From the NCBI GenBank assembly GCA_900546055.1, contig URBG01000016.1:1-31928 (forward strand): a stretch of DNA of 31,928 bases, in the 5' to 3' direction. Shown here in pieces: positions 23,706 to 30,726 of the stretch. Positions within the stretch are counted from its first letter, which is position 1. Every line of letters begins with the position of its first letter. The DNA comes from an uncultured Mycoplasmatota bacterium (GTDB taxonomy: Bacteria > Bacillota_I > Bacilli_A > RF39 > UBA660). The notes beneath the pieces are model-generated. The model did not search any database and was not told the DNA's origin. It saw nothing but the letters and a program-made list of their open reading frames with translations. A program made the position numbers and the translations under genes.

Positions 23706-23720
23706 ACCTGACACCTCCAT

Positions 23721-23839
23721 AAAAAAGTGAATACGAATGTATCCACTTTACCTATTAGTATTAACTTAATTGGCATTAACCTATTACTATTCGTAATCAG
23801 GTGAGAAGTGGATACTTCTTCTTTCCTTTTTTCATTTCC
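23721..23839 (-). promoter_or_regulatory. Attenuator leader of infC-rpmI-rplT (L20-leader-like)
   Basis: The leader RNA can form two exclusive structures. A terminator hairpin (arms 23739-23749 and 23724-23734, 4-nt loop, then six U at 23721-23726) lies just before the infC ribosome binding site. Its 5' arm can instead pair over 10 perfect base pairs with an upstream segment (23806-23815), 57 nt away. The enclosed region contains a further hairpin (23780-23801). This is the geometry expected of the Firmicute L20 leader, in which bound L20 favours early termination. Sequence identity to the Rfam model was not tested. Confidence 0.75.
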
Positions 23840-23845
23840 TATACG

Positions 23846-23874
23846 ATTATACATTCTAATTATACGTTTGTCAA
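23846..23874 (-). promoter_or_regulatory. Consensus sigma-A promoter of infC-rpmI-rplT
   Basis: The minus strand reads TTGACA (23869-23874), 17 nt, TATAAT (23846-23851): a perfect consensus. Transcription should start near 23839 and give a leader of about 135 nt. Confidence 0.9.
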
Positions 23875-23884
23875 GCAAAAACAT

Positions 23885-24101
23885 ACCAAATATAACTAAA
23901 AAGTATATTTAATCTATATTAATAAAGAAAATTCATAATCAAATTAATAATATGCTTTTAATTGTTTAAAACAAAAATCCTTCGTATTCAATTAAAATGT
24001 CACAGTTTTTGTAACATCTCTAATTTTTTATAATAGAAACACTAACTTCATTACCCTAAAGGTATTATTCTCCAAAGACTCCTATTTTTTGCAAAAGTGT
24101 A
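23885..24101. other. AT-rich intergenic stretch with no recognised content
   Basis: Between the infC promoter and the terminator of the coiled-coil gene I see no open frame, repeat or structured RNA that I can support. A plus-strand TATAAT at 24029-24034 has no good -35 and no gene after it. Confidence 0.5.
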
Positions 24102-24134
24102 AACAAAAAAGAAATAGATTTTTTCTATTTCTTT
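24102..24134 (-). terminator. Intrinsic terminator of rpmG-efp-coiled-coil transcript
   Basis: A 10-bp stem (24108-24117 with 24125-24134) includes the stop codon and is followed by six T residues on the minus strand. Confidence 0.85.
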
Positions 24135-25090
24135 GGAATACTATTATAAATCTTCTTAAGCAACTCAGCCGATTGTCTAACTTTAGTTTCCATAACTTTA
24201 ATTTGTTCTTTTAAAGTTACGTTCTCATTAGAAATCATTTTAGCTTCTTCACGAGCTTTATTTAAAGCATCAGCACTTTCCAAATTACTCTTCTTAAGTT
24301 CTTCATTTTCATCTCTCAAAGCTGTAATTTGACTTGCCAATTCATCTTTTTCAGCATTAAATTTCTTTAATTTTGCTTCTGCTATGTCTAAATCATCTTT
24401 AACTTTAGTATATTCATCAACGAAACCTGAAACAGCATTGCTGATATCCTCAAACTCATCATTAATTTCCATATCTTTCATTTCTAAAGCTGGTTCTTCA
24501 GATTCTTCTGAAACAACTTCTTCATCTTTAGTTGTCTCTTCCTCAATTACTTCAGGTTCTAAAGCTACGTCAGCCTCTTCCTTAGTCTCCTCAGTAGGAA
24601 TATCTAATTCTTCCATTACGCTAGATAAATCTTCGATCTCATCTAATAAGCTTTCAGCTTCTTTAGAAGAAAGATTAACCATTTCATCAACGAAATCGTC
24701 TTCAGTTTTCTTTTCTTCCTCTTCACTAAAGATGTCGATATATTTACCATAGATATTTAATTCTGTAATTTTGCTCATAATATCTTCGATTCCTACTGCA
24801 TATTTATTCATCAAATTACGAATGTTTTTATCTTTAGAATATGCATTAAAGAAATCCAAATCATCTGGTATTAATAGATTAGCACGGAAAATTTGTCTTT
24901 CTTCTTTTCCTTGCTCTCCATCGCTAAAAGCAATGTCCATACTATCAACTACTGATTCAATGAATTCTTCTTTTTCTCTAACTGCATCATCTACTGTTTC
25001 TTTAGCAAATGCTTTAAATAATTTTTCATTTTCTTTTCTAATATCTTTAGCTAAATTTTTGATCGCTAAAAACCTATTTTTCTCTAGCAT
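24125..25090 (-). CDS. Acidic coiled-coil protein of unknown function
   Basis: This 321-residue protein has no signal or membrane segment. The N-terminal 115 residues are mixed charge and helical. A very acidic low-complexity middle follows (about 120-215, many Glu and Thr/Val, for example EEVVSEESEEP). The C-terminal 100 residues are a predicted coiled coil (heptad-like KVKDDLDIAEAKLKKF onward). I do not recognise the family. A GTG at 25096 is in frame, but ATG 25090 is better spaced from AGAGGTG. It lies 31 nt after efp and ends at a terminator. The plus-strand open frames opposite it result from its repetitive Ser/Glu codons. Confidence 0.75.
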   Translation of the reverse strand: MLEKNRFLAIKNLAKDIRKENEKLFKAFAKETVDDAVREKEEFIESVVDSMDIAFSDGEQGKEERQIFRANLLIPDDLDFFNAYSKDKNIRNLMNKYAVGIEDIMSKITELNIYGKYIDIFSEEEEKKTEDDFVDEMVNLSSKEAESLLDEIEDLSSVMEELDIPTEETKEEADVALEPEVIEEETTKDEEVVSEESEEPALEMKDMEINDEFEDISNAVSGFVDEYTKVKDDLDIAEAKLKKFNAEKDELASQITALRDENEELKKSNLESADALNKAREEAKMISNENVTLKEQIKVMETKVRQSAELLKKIYNSIPKK

Positions 25091-25121
25091 ATTCACGCAC
25101 CTCTTTATTCTTTTATTTTAA

Positions 25122-25679
25122 TTAAGCTCTAGAATCGTATTTTCCATCTTTAGTTGAAACAACCACGGTTTCACCTTCATTTATAAATAATGGAACTTTA
25201 ACTATTAGACCGTTTTCTAATGTAGCTTCTTTAGTTGCATTAGTTGCCGTATTCCCCTTAACTGCCGGCTCGGTACTAGTAACTACGTATTCAATTTTTT
25301 CTGGTAACACAATTCCAAGTAATTCACCTTGATAGAAAGAAATATCAGCGTTAATTCCCTCTTTCAAATACTTGGCATCATCACCTAATTGTTCTTTTGA
25401 AAGTTCAATTTGCTCATATGTTTCCATATTCATAAAATTGTAACTTCCTGAATTTTCGTATAAAAACTGCATAGACACTTTTTCAATAATTGCTTTTTCT
25501 AGCTTAATATTCGTATTAAATGTGTGTTCAACAGTTGCCCCAGTTCTTAAGTTCTTAAGCTTTGTTCTAACAAAAGCAGGGCCTTTTCCAGGCTTAACGT
25601 GTAAAAATTCAATTATCTGACAAATATTGCCATCAACAATTACCGTCATCCCGTTTTTAATATCGTTAATATTGATCAT
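25122..25679 (-). CDS. efp: Translation elongation factor P
   Basis: EF-P helps ribosomes through polyproline stretches. The three-domain protein has normal length (185). The tip loop of domain I reads HVKPGKGPAFVRTK with a lysine at position 32, the modified residue in many bacteria. The domain III signature, IKVPLFINEGETVVVSTKDG-like (here starting LIVKVPLF), closes the protein. No modification enzyme gene is in the window. It lies 16 nt after rpmG with AGGAGG upstream. Confidence 0.98.
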   Translation of the reverse strand: MININDIKNGMTVIVDGNICQIIEFLHVKPGKGPAFVRTKLKNLRTGATVEHTFNTNIKLEKAIIEKVSMQFLYENSGSYNFMNMETYEQIELSKEQLGDDAKYLKEGINADISFYQGELLGIVLPEKIEYVVTSTEPAVKGNTATNATKEATLENGLIVKVPLFINEGETVVVSTKDGKYDSRA

Positions 25680-25695
25680 AAAGTAATCCTCCTAA

Positions 25696-25863
25696 TTATT
25701 TTTTCTCCTTGTGTGCAGTTGTTTTTTTGCACTTAGGACAATATTTATTTAATTCTAAACGTTCTGGAGTATTTCTTTTATTTTTAGGTGTACGATAATT
25801 TTCTGAACTACATACAGTACAAACAAGAGTTATATTTTCTCTAACTTCTCCTTTTTTTGCCAT
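25696..25863 (-). CDS. rpmG: Ribosomal protein L33, zinc-binding form
   Basis: This 55-residue protein was read directly from the sequence. It begins MAKKGEVRENITLVC and carries two CxxC pairs (CTVC, CPKC), so it is the zinc-binding version. NYRTPKNKRNTPERLELNKY is the typical L33 core. AAAAAAGGAGGGATAACT precedes the ATG. It is followed by efp. The pairing with a class B PBP gene upstream is also seen in Bacillus and relatives. Confidence 0.97.
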   Translation of the reverse strand: MAKKGEVRENITLVCTVCSSENYRTPKNKRNTPERLELNKYCPKCKKTTAHKEKK

Positions 25864-25895
25864 AGTTATCCCTCCTTTTTTACATGTCTATTTAC

Positions 25896-25901
25896 ATTAT
25901 A
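25896..25901 (-). promoter_or_regulatory. -10 box before rpmG
   Basis: The minus strand reads GCTATAATG, 33 nt before the rpmG start and 6 nt after the PBP stop codon. The -35 is weak. Confidence 0.4.
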
Positions 25902-25906
25902 GCAAA

Positions 25907-28030
25907 TTATTTATAAATTTCAAAGTATTTTTTAGAAATTTGCTGGGCAATTCGCTTATTAATATTTGATTGGTAGGTTGAACGTCCGTCACTTCTTGAC
26001 ACGTCAGGTGAAATTATTGTAAAGGTCACCTTTGGATTATCGTATGGTGCGTAAGCAGCAAACGTCGTTGTAATTGTTTCCTTATCAACTATGCCATCGC
26101 CATCTGTATCGATAAAGCTTTGACTTGTTCCCGTTTTTCCTGCTGGTTTATAAGTCATATCAATGTATCCAGCCCCTGTTCCGTATTTTAAAACAGCCTC
26201 AAATCCTTGCTTAACTCTATCCATATATTCTGGTTTAGTGTCAACTTTATTAAGTTCCTTTGGTTCCGTCTCATCTTTAACTTTAGTTTTAGAATTTTCA
26301 TCATATAATCCCTTATATAAATAAGGTTGCATTCTTTTACCGCCATTCGCAATAGTCCCAATATACTGCGCTAATTGAATAGGCGTATACGTATCATACT
26401 GACCAATTGAAAAGTCCAACAAATATCCTGATGTCGTCTTTTCTCCTTTATAGCCTAAACTTTCAACTGGTAAATCAATGCCTGTTTTAACCCCTAAGCC
26501 AAATTGACTGAAAGTATTACGATAAATATTAAACGCTTCCTTATCAATCGTAAGCGGTTTATTATATTTGTAATTTCCTTTACCAACTTTAATCGCTGTA
26601 TAAAATTGGTAAGTATTTGAAGAATAAGCTAAAGCATTAATGTCATTTAACCTACCTAAACGTTTCCAAGAACACTTCTCAGGTGTTGCGGCTATTTTAA
26701 CGCAAGTGTCTTGACGATATTCTCCAATTTTTAAAGCGCCAGTATTATAACCAACTATTTGACTCGCACCTTTAACCACCGAACCCATAACTACTGGCGA
26801 GGTTAAATTCCCTGGCGTATAATCATACACAACTTGCTGTCCATTTTCATCTTTAACTTGTTTACCTGCCATTGCTAAAACTTCGCCAGTCTGTGGATCA
26901 GTAATTATTACAAATGAACGATTATAAAATTCTGTATTAAGTTCTTTCTTCGTCTTTTTAACTTCCTCAGTTAAAATTTCCTCAACAGCCTTTTGTAATT
27001 CAATATCAATTGACAAAACAATATCATTGCCGCGTGAACCCTCTTTAATTAATTTATATGAGCCATCATCCATAACTTGATATTTATTTTTCTTTCCTTT
27101 TAAAATATCTTCATATTGATATTCTAAATAACTAATACCTACACGATCATTTAAACTATAGCCCTTTTCAAGATAATGGTCTTTAAGTTCTAAAGGAATA
27201 CCCGTTTTACTAGTCGATACATTCCCTAATAATGATTTGAAAGTATCACCATATGGATAAACACGCTGCCAATCAAGTTTTGTATTAACACCATTTAAAC
27301 TACTTATATTTTCAGCTACTAATGCATACTCTTCGTCAGTAACATTTGTATCCTTAATAATCTTTTCAGCATAAGAATAACCCGTATTCATTAAAGTATA
27401 AATATAAGCAGCTTTCTTGTCAGCCTCTGTATAAACTGATAAATCCTCATCACTAACTCTTTCTAACTTTAACTTTTCAATATCATCAACTGTTAGCTTT
27501 CTTTTTTCAAGTTTATCCCATTCTTCGTCAGTTATCTTTTCTTTAGCTTTTTCCTTGTTATTTTTTATCCAAAAAGTTTTCAAATCGTTTGAAGATAATT
27601 TAGAATAATCTAAATCAATCATGCTTGAAAGTTTATAGGCTACTTTCACTTCGTCTTTTACCGATACATTTGATGGTTTTTGATAATAAATAACTTTATC
27701 CGCCTTATTATCAACAATCAGCTTTCCATTACGGTCATAAATTCTTCCGCGTGGCGCACTTGGCCCTTCAATTGTCTTTTGCGTTAAAGTCTGAACTTCC
27801 GCCTTATAATAATCATTTTTAACAATTTGAATAAAAAATAAACCACCCATTAAAACAATAATTGCAAAAACAATAATTCCCGTTAAAATATTATAACGTT
27901 TTTCTATTTCCTGTTTAATATCTTTATTAACCTTGTAACCTGAAGAATAATGCAAAGGTTTACGACGTTTAAAAAGTGGTCCTTTAACCAGTGATTTCAT
28001 TGGCTTTTCTTTTTTTATTCTTTTTTTCAT
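25907..28030 (-). CDS. Class B penicillin-binding protein (PBP2-like transpeptidase)
   Basis: This 707-residue membrane-anchored transpeptidase crosslinks peptidoglycan. A basic cytoplasmic tail precedes one membrane span (about residues 48-70). The dimerisation domain begins PRGRIYDRNGKLI. The transpeptidase domain has SVVK (S417, K420), SSN (470-472) and KTGTS (K632). There is no C-terminal PASTA domain. The DKKAAYIYTLMNTG-type insertion region is typical of PBP2/PbpA-like proteins. A GTG at 28042 is inside the ribosome binding site GGAGGTG, so ATG 28030 was chosen. Without shape-determining neighbours I cannot say whether it serves elongation, division or spore formation. Confidence 0.92.
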   Translation of the reverse strand: MKKRIKKEKPMKSLVKGPLFKRRKPLHYSSGYKVNKDIKQEIEKRYNILTGIIVFAIIVLMGGLFFIQIVKNDYYKAEVQTLTQKTIEGPSAPRGRIYDRNGKLIVDNKADKVIYYQKPSNVSVKDEVKVAYKLSSMIDLDYSKLSSNDLKTFWIKNNKEKAKEKITDEEWDKLEKRKLTVDDIEKLKLERVSDEDLSVYTEADKKAAYIYTLMNTGYSYAEKIIKDTNVTDEEYALVAENISSLNGVNTKLDWQRVYPYGDTFKSLLGNVSTSKTGIPLELKDHYLEKGYSLNDRVGISYLEYQYEDILKGKKNKYQVMDDGSYKLIKEGSRGNDIVLSIDIELQKAVEEILTEEVKKTKKELNTEFYNRSFVIITDPQTGEVLAMAGKQVKDENGQQVVYDYTPGNLTSPVVMGSVVKGASQIVGYNTGALKIGEYRQDTCVKIAATPEKCSWKRLGRLNDINALAYSSNTYQFYTAIKVGKGNYKYNKPLTIDKEAFNIYRNTFSQFGLGVKTGIDLPVESLGYKGEKTTSGYLLDFSIGQYDTYTPIQLAQYIGTIANGGKRMQPYLYKGLYDENSKTKVKDETEPKELNKVDTKPEYMDRVKQGFEAVLKYGTGAGYIDMTYKPAGKTGTSQSFIDTDGDGIVDKETITTTFAAYAPYDNPKVTFTIISPDVSRSDGRSTYQSNINKRIAQQISKKYFEIYK

Positions 28031-28051
28031 CCCAAGTGTCACCTCCTTTGA

Positions 28052-28080
28052 TTAACTTATTTTAATTTTTCGCATATATT
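28052..28080 (+). promoter_or_regulatory. Candidate promoter of the DUF2624-like gene
   Basis: TTAACT (28052-28057), a 17-nt spacer and TATATT (28075-28080), followed by AAAGGGGGAATTATG. Confidence 0.4.
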
Positions 28081-28097
28081 TATATAAAGGGGGAATT

Positions 28098-28361
28098 ATG
28101 AACAACTTAATAAAACAATATATAAATAAAATTACCATAAATAATATAAACGATTTTGCCATAAAAAACAATATCAATTTAAACAAAAAAGAATTAAATG
28201 TTCTTTACGATGTCACCAAAAATAGATTTGAAGAAGTTCTATACAAAGATGACAGCAACGTTAAAAGTTATCTTAAAGAACATTTAACCAGTGAAAACTA
28301 CGATAAAATAGTTAAACTATATGACGAATATCGCGCAAAATTTGGTGGTTATTTATTATAA
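28098..28361 (+). CDS. DUF2624-like small protein (YqfT-like)
   Basis: This 87-residue helical, basic protein starts MNNLIKQYINKITINNINDFA. The pattern of a short N-terminal helix, an (I/L)-T-x-x-(D/E)-(I/L) turn, then ISL-type helix and a C-terminal NYDKIVKLYDEY helix resembles DUF2624, whose B. subtilis member YqfT sits beside the endonuclease IV gene. That neighbourhood is kept here, but with convergent orientation: the 3' ends of the two genes overlap by 13 nt. The function is unknown. AAGGGGGAATT precedes the ATG. Confidence 0.72.
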   Translation: MNNLIKQYINKITINNINDFAIKNNINLNKKELNVLYDVTKNRFEEVLYKDDSNVKSYLKEHLTSENYDKIVKLYDEYRAKFGGYLL

Positions 28362-29266
28362 TAATCCCTAATATCTTGAATTAAATTAGGATTGAATCTT
28401 TTTTGGCGAATCATTTCAATTTCTTGTTTATATGGTGGATAAGTTCTATCTTTTGAATTTTCAGTCAATGGAATATAAGGAGTTTCTAAAATTTTAGGAA
28501 CTTTTTTTAATGCTGGATGATAAATAATTTTGATCATATTGTCAAAACCAATTTCACCAAATCCAATATTAGCGTGTCTATCCTTATGAGAACCATAAAC
28601 ATTTTTACTATCATTTATATGAACGCAGCCAAGTTTGTCTAAACCAATAACTTCATCAAATTCCGATAAAACTCTATCAAAATCATCCAAATCATAGCCT
28701 GCGTCACTAATGTGACAAGTATCTAAACACACCATTACGCGTTTTTTATTATCAATTCCATCGATTATTATTTTAATTTCTTCAAAAGTCTTTCCAAGTT
28801 CTGTACCTTTGCCTGCCATCGTTTCTAAACAAATAATTGGTCCATCACCTTCAAGAACTTGATTTAAAGCATAAATAATGTTTTTTAAGCCCTCTTCTTC
28901 ACCAAGTCCAACATGACTTCCTGGGTGTAAAACTACTTTATTTATTCCTAACATCGCACTTCTTTTAAGTTCTTGCTTTAAAAATTTAATTGAAAAATCA
29001 TATTTTTCTAAATCTTTATTATTAGCTAAATTGACAATATAAGGCGCATGAACAATAACATTGTTTATATCAATGCCTTGTTCTTTCATTGTTTTATGCG
29101 CTAAATCAGTCAATTCCATGTCGATATCAGCACGCACGGTATTTTGAGGTGCCCCTGTATAAAACATAAATGTATTCGCCCCATATTTTAAAGTTTCAAT
29201 TACGCAACCAGCTAAGCCTCCAGTTCCATTATAAGAAACGTGACTCCCAATTATTAATTCATCCAT
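28349..29266 (-). CDS. nfo: Endonuclease IV (apurinic/apyrimidinic endonuclease)
   Basis: Nfo cuts DNA 5' of abasic sites in base excision repair and uses a three-zinc centre. All expected ligand blocks are present in order: IVHAPY, VLHPGSHVG, CLETMAG, CLDTCHISDAG, CVHINDSK, the SHKDRHANIG block and ILETP. The start is taken at the second of two adjacent ATG codons (29266), spaced from AAAGGTGAT as in neighbouring genes; the frame extends upstream without support. Product length is 305. It lies 48 nt after the YqxA-like gene and may be read with spoIIP. Confidence 0.97.
   Translation of the reverse strand: MDELIIGSHVSYNGTGGLAGCVIETLKYGANTFMFYTGAPQNTVRADIDMELTDLAHKTMKEQGIDINNVIVHAPYIVNLANNKDLEKYDFSIKFLKQELKRSAMLGINKVVLHPGSHVGLGEEEGLKNIIYALNQVLEGDGPIICLETMAGKGTELGKTFEEIKIIIDGIDNKKRVMVCLDTCHISDAGYDLDDFDRVLSEFDEVIGLDKLGCVHINDSKNVYGSHKDRHANIGFGEIGFDNMIKIIYHPALKKVPKILETPYIPLTENSKDRTYPPYKQEIEMIRQKRFNPNLIQDIRDYYNK
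28363..28404 (+). terminator. Terminator of the DUF2624-like gene inside nfo
   Basis: Arms 28363-28372 and 28385-28393 pair with one bulge around a 12-nt loop; six T residues follow at 28399-28404. The element lies within the 3' coding part of nfo on the other strand. Confidence 0.5.
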
Positions 29267-29314
29267 CATATCACCTTTAATAATCATACCACATTTCACA
29301 CACCTATTCAAAGC

Positions 29315-29647
29315 TTACTCACCGAGTTTTGACAAAAGTTTAAAACTACTTTCAACAACTGTTTTAACTCCACTTCCAGCCGTTTCAGATATTTTAAGCC
29401 CCACTTTGGAAATCCCATTTTGATAATTCTTTTCATTTGTTTTAAGATACTGCTTCATATCAATCTTTTTACCGGCTGCAACATCAGCTTCAAATTTTTT
29501 AATCTGCTTTTCCGTTAAAGCTACTTGCTTACTATTTTCATATTCTACATATCCCGTACTTTGCGACATATAAAGGGCAAAAAAAGTAGCAAAACAAATC
29601 ATAAGTGAATAACGGAAAATCCTTTTCAATATTTTTCTCTTATCCAT
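29315..29647 (-). CDS. YqxA-like (DUF3679-like) small membrane protein
   Basis: This 110-residue protein has one N-terminal membrane segment (about residues 12-28) and a helical outside part ending in a LLSKLGE motif. In B. subtilis spoIIP is followed by yqxA, which encodes a small single-span DUF3679 protein; the size, membrane layout and position fit that gene. Sequence similarity is modest by eye. ATG 29647 overlaps the spoIIP end by 8 nt; an upstream TTG at 29653 is too close to AGGAG. Confidence 0.62.
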   Translation of the reverse strand: MDKRKILKRIFRYSLMICFATFFALYMSQSTGYVEYENSKQVALTEKQIKKFEADVAAGKKIDMKQYLKTNEKNYQNGISKVGLKISETAGSGVKTVVESSFKLLSKLGE

Positions 29648-30611
29648 GGACAAACTCTCCTATTATTGGCGCTAAAAGCTCAATTGTATTTAAAACCTCA
29701 TCGATTGTATTTGAATCAGACCCCATCTCCATCAAGGTCATTTTTGTACTTAAATCTTGATTATACACTCCATTATTCCCGGCACCACCTTTAATTAAAA
29801 CGCCTCTTGTTAAAGTCGGATATTTATCTTTAATCATCTGGTTAAGTTTATTGGTAAGCGCTAAATTCTGTTCATAATTATCATACTCATTACCAACAAC
29901 AAACACTATTTTCGCACATGATTTATTATTAATAACTACTGTAGATTTCTCTTTTGGAATACTATCACGATGCAAATCAAAAATTAACTTTAAAGACTGC
30001 GTGTCTTTAATTGTTTTTGAAATAAAATATCGACTTGCTTTATAACTTTGCGAATGTTTCATATTATTTAAATTCATATAATCGATCAAATTATCTTCTA
30101 AAACTAAAGCATTTACATTTTGTTTAGCTAATTTATCTTGAAAAATATATGAAGCCATCATAACTCCCGGAGTAATGTTATACTGCTGTAATCCTTTACC
30201 TTTATAAGCTTCGGCTTGATGGGTATTATAAATATAGACTGAAGGTTGTTCTTCTACCTTACTAACTTCTTTTTGTTCCTCTTCTTTTTTAGGATTTGTT
30301 ACATATCCCACAGTCTGCGTATCTACCTTATTAGCTTTATAGTGAAAAGTATTTTCCAAAATTGATACCGGTTCATTCACATCAAAAAAATACGAAAAGG
30401 CCTTGCTTAATAAATTGTTAGCTTTTTTTTCGTACAATAAATGATAATTAGAATCTACAAGTAAAGCCTTTATAAAATCCTCATTTGTATGAGCAAGCTT
30501 AAAATTCATAATCACATTATAAGAAACCTGATAACCAAAAAACACTAAAAATGCATACAAAAGAATTCTAAATTTAAATTTTCTTTTTTTCTTTAGCTTA
30601 ACCTTTTTCAT
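29640..30611 (-). CDS. spoIIP: Stage II sporulation protein P-like peptidoglycan hydrolase
   Basis: SpoIIP works with SpoIID and SpoIIM to dissolve septal wall during engulfment of the forespore, as an amidase and endopeptidase. This 323-residue protein has a membrane anchor (about 14-32), a linker, and a C-terminal hydrolase domain from residue 125: YNTHQAEAY (H131, E134), IFDLHRDSIP (H214), GVYNQDLS (N284, D286) and LMEMGSDSNTIDE (E295). These match the family's metal and catalytic residues. The ribosome binding site AGGTGAGG precedes the ATG. No other spore gene is in the window apart from the YqxA-like gene. Confidence 0.9.
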   Translation of the reverse strand: MKKVKLKKKRKFKFRILLYAFLVFFGYQVSYNVIMNFKLAHTNEDFIKALLVDSNYHLLYEKKANNLLSKAFSYFFDVNEPVSILENTFHYKANKVDTQTVGYVTNPKKEEEQKEVSKVEEQPSVYIYNTHQAEAYKGKGLQQYNITPGVMMASYIFQDKLAKQNVNALVLEDNLIDYMNLNNMKHSQSYKASRYFISKTIKDTQSLKLIFDLHRDSIPKEKSTVVINNKSCAKIVFVVGNEYDNYEQNLALTNKLNQMIKDKYPTLTRGVLIKGGAGNNGVYNQDLSTKMTLMEMGSDSNTIDEVLNTIELLAPIIGEFVHG

Positions 30612-30637
30612 ATCCTCACCTACTCATATTTATTCAC

Positions 30638-30645
30638 ATTATATG
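30638..30645 (-). promoter_or_regulatory. CATATAAT -10-like box upstream of spoIIP
   Basis: The minus strand reads CATATAAT, with ACATTTT 15 nt further upstream. This resembles the sigma-E promoters that drive spoIIP in Bacillus, but the match is loose and a sigma-A role is equally possible. Confidence 0.3.
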
Positions 30646-30703
30646 AAAATATGTGTAAATAAAATGTAGAAAAAGCATTTATGACAAATATTAACAAAAG
30701 ATT

Positions 30704-30726
30704 CAAAAAAAGATACCTAAGTATCT
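30704..30726 (-). terminator. Terminator of the large secreted protein gene
   Basis: AGATAC-CTAA-GTATCT (30711-30726) overlaps the TGA stop codon. Seven T residues follow on the minus strand. Confidence 0.8.

Noticed and set aside
24384..25121. Long plus-strand open frames opposite the coiled-coil gene
   Set aside because: They are rich in Ser and Ile because they are antisense to Glu/Asp/Lys-rich codons; no ribosome binding site, and the minus-strand gene has start, context and terminator.
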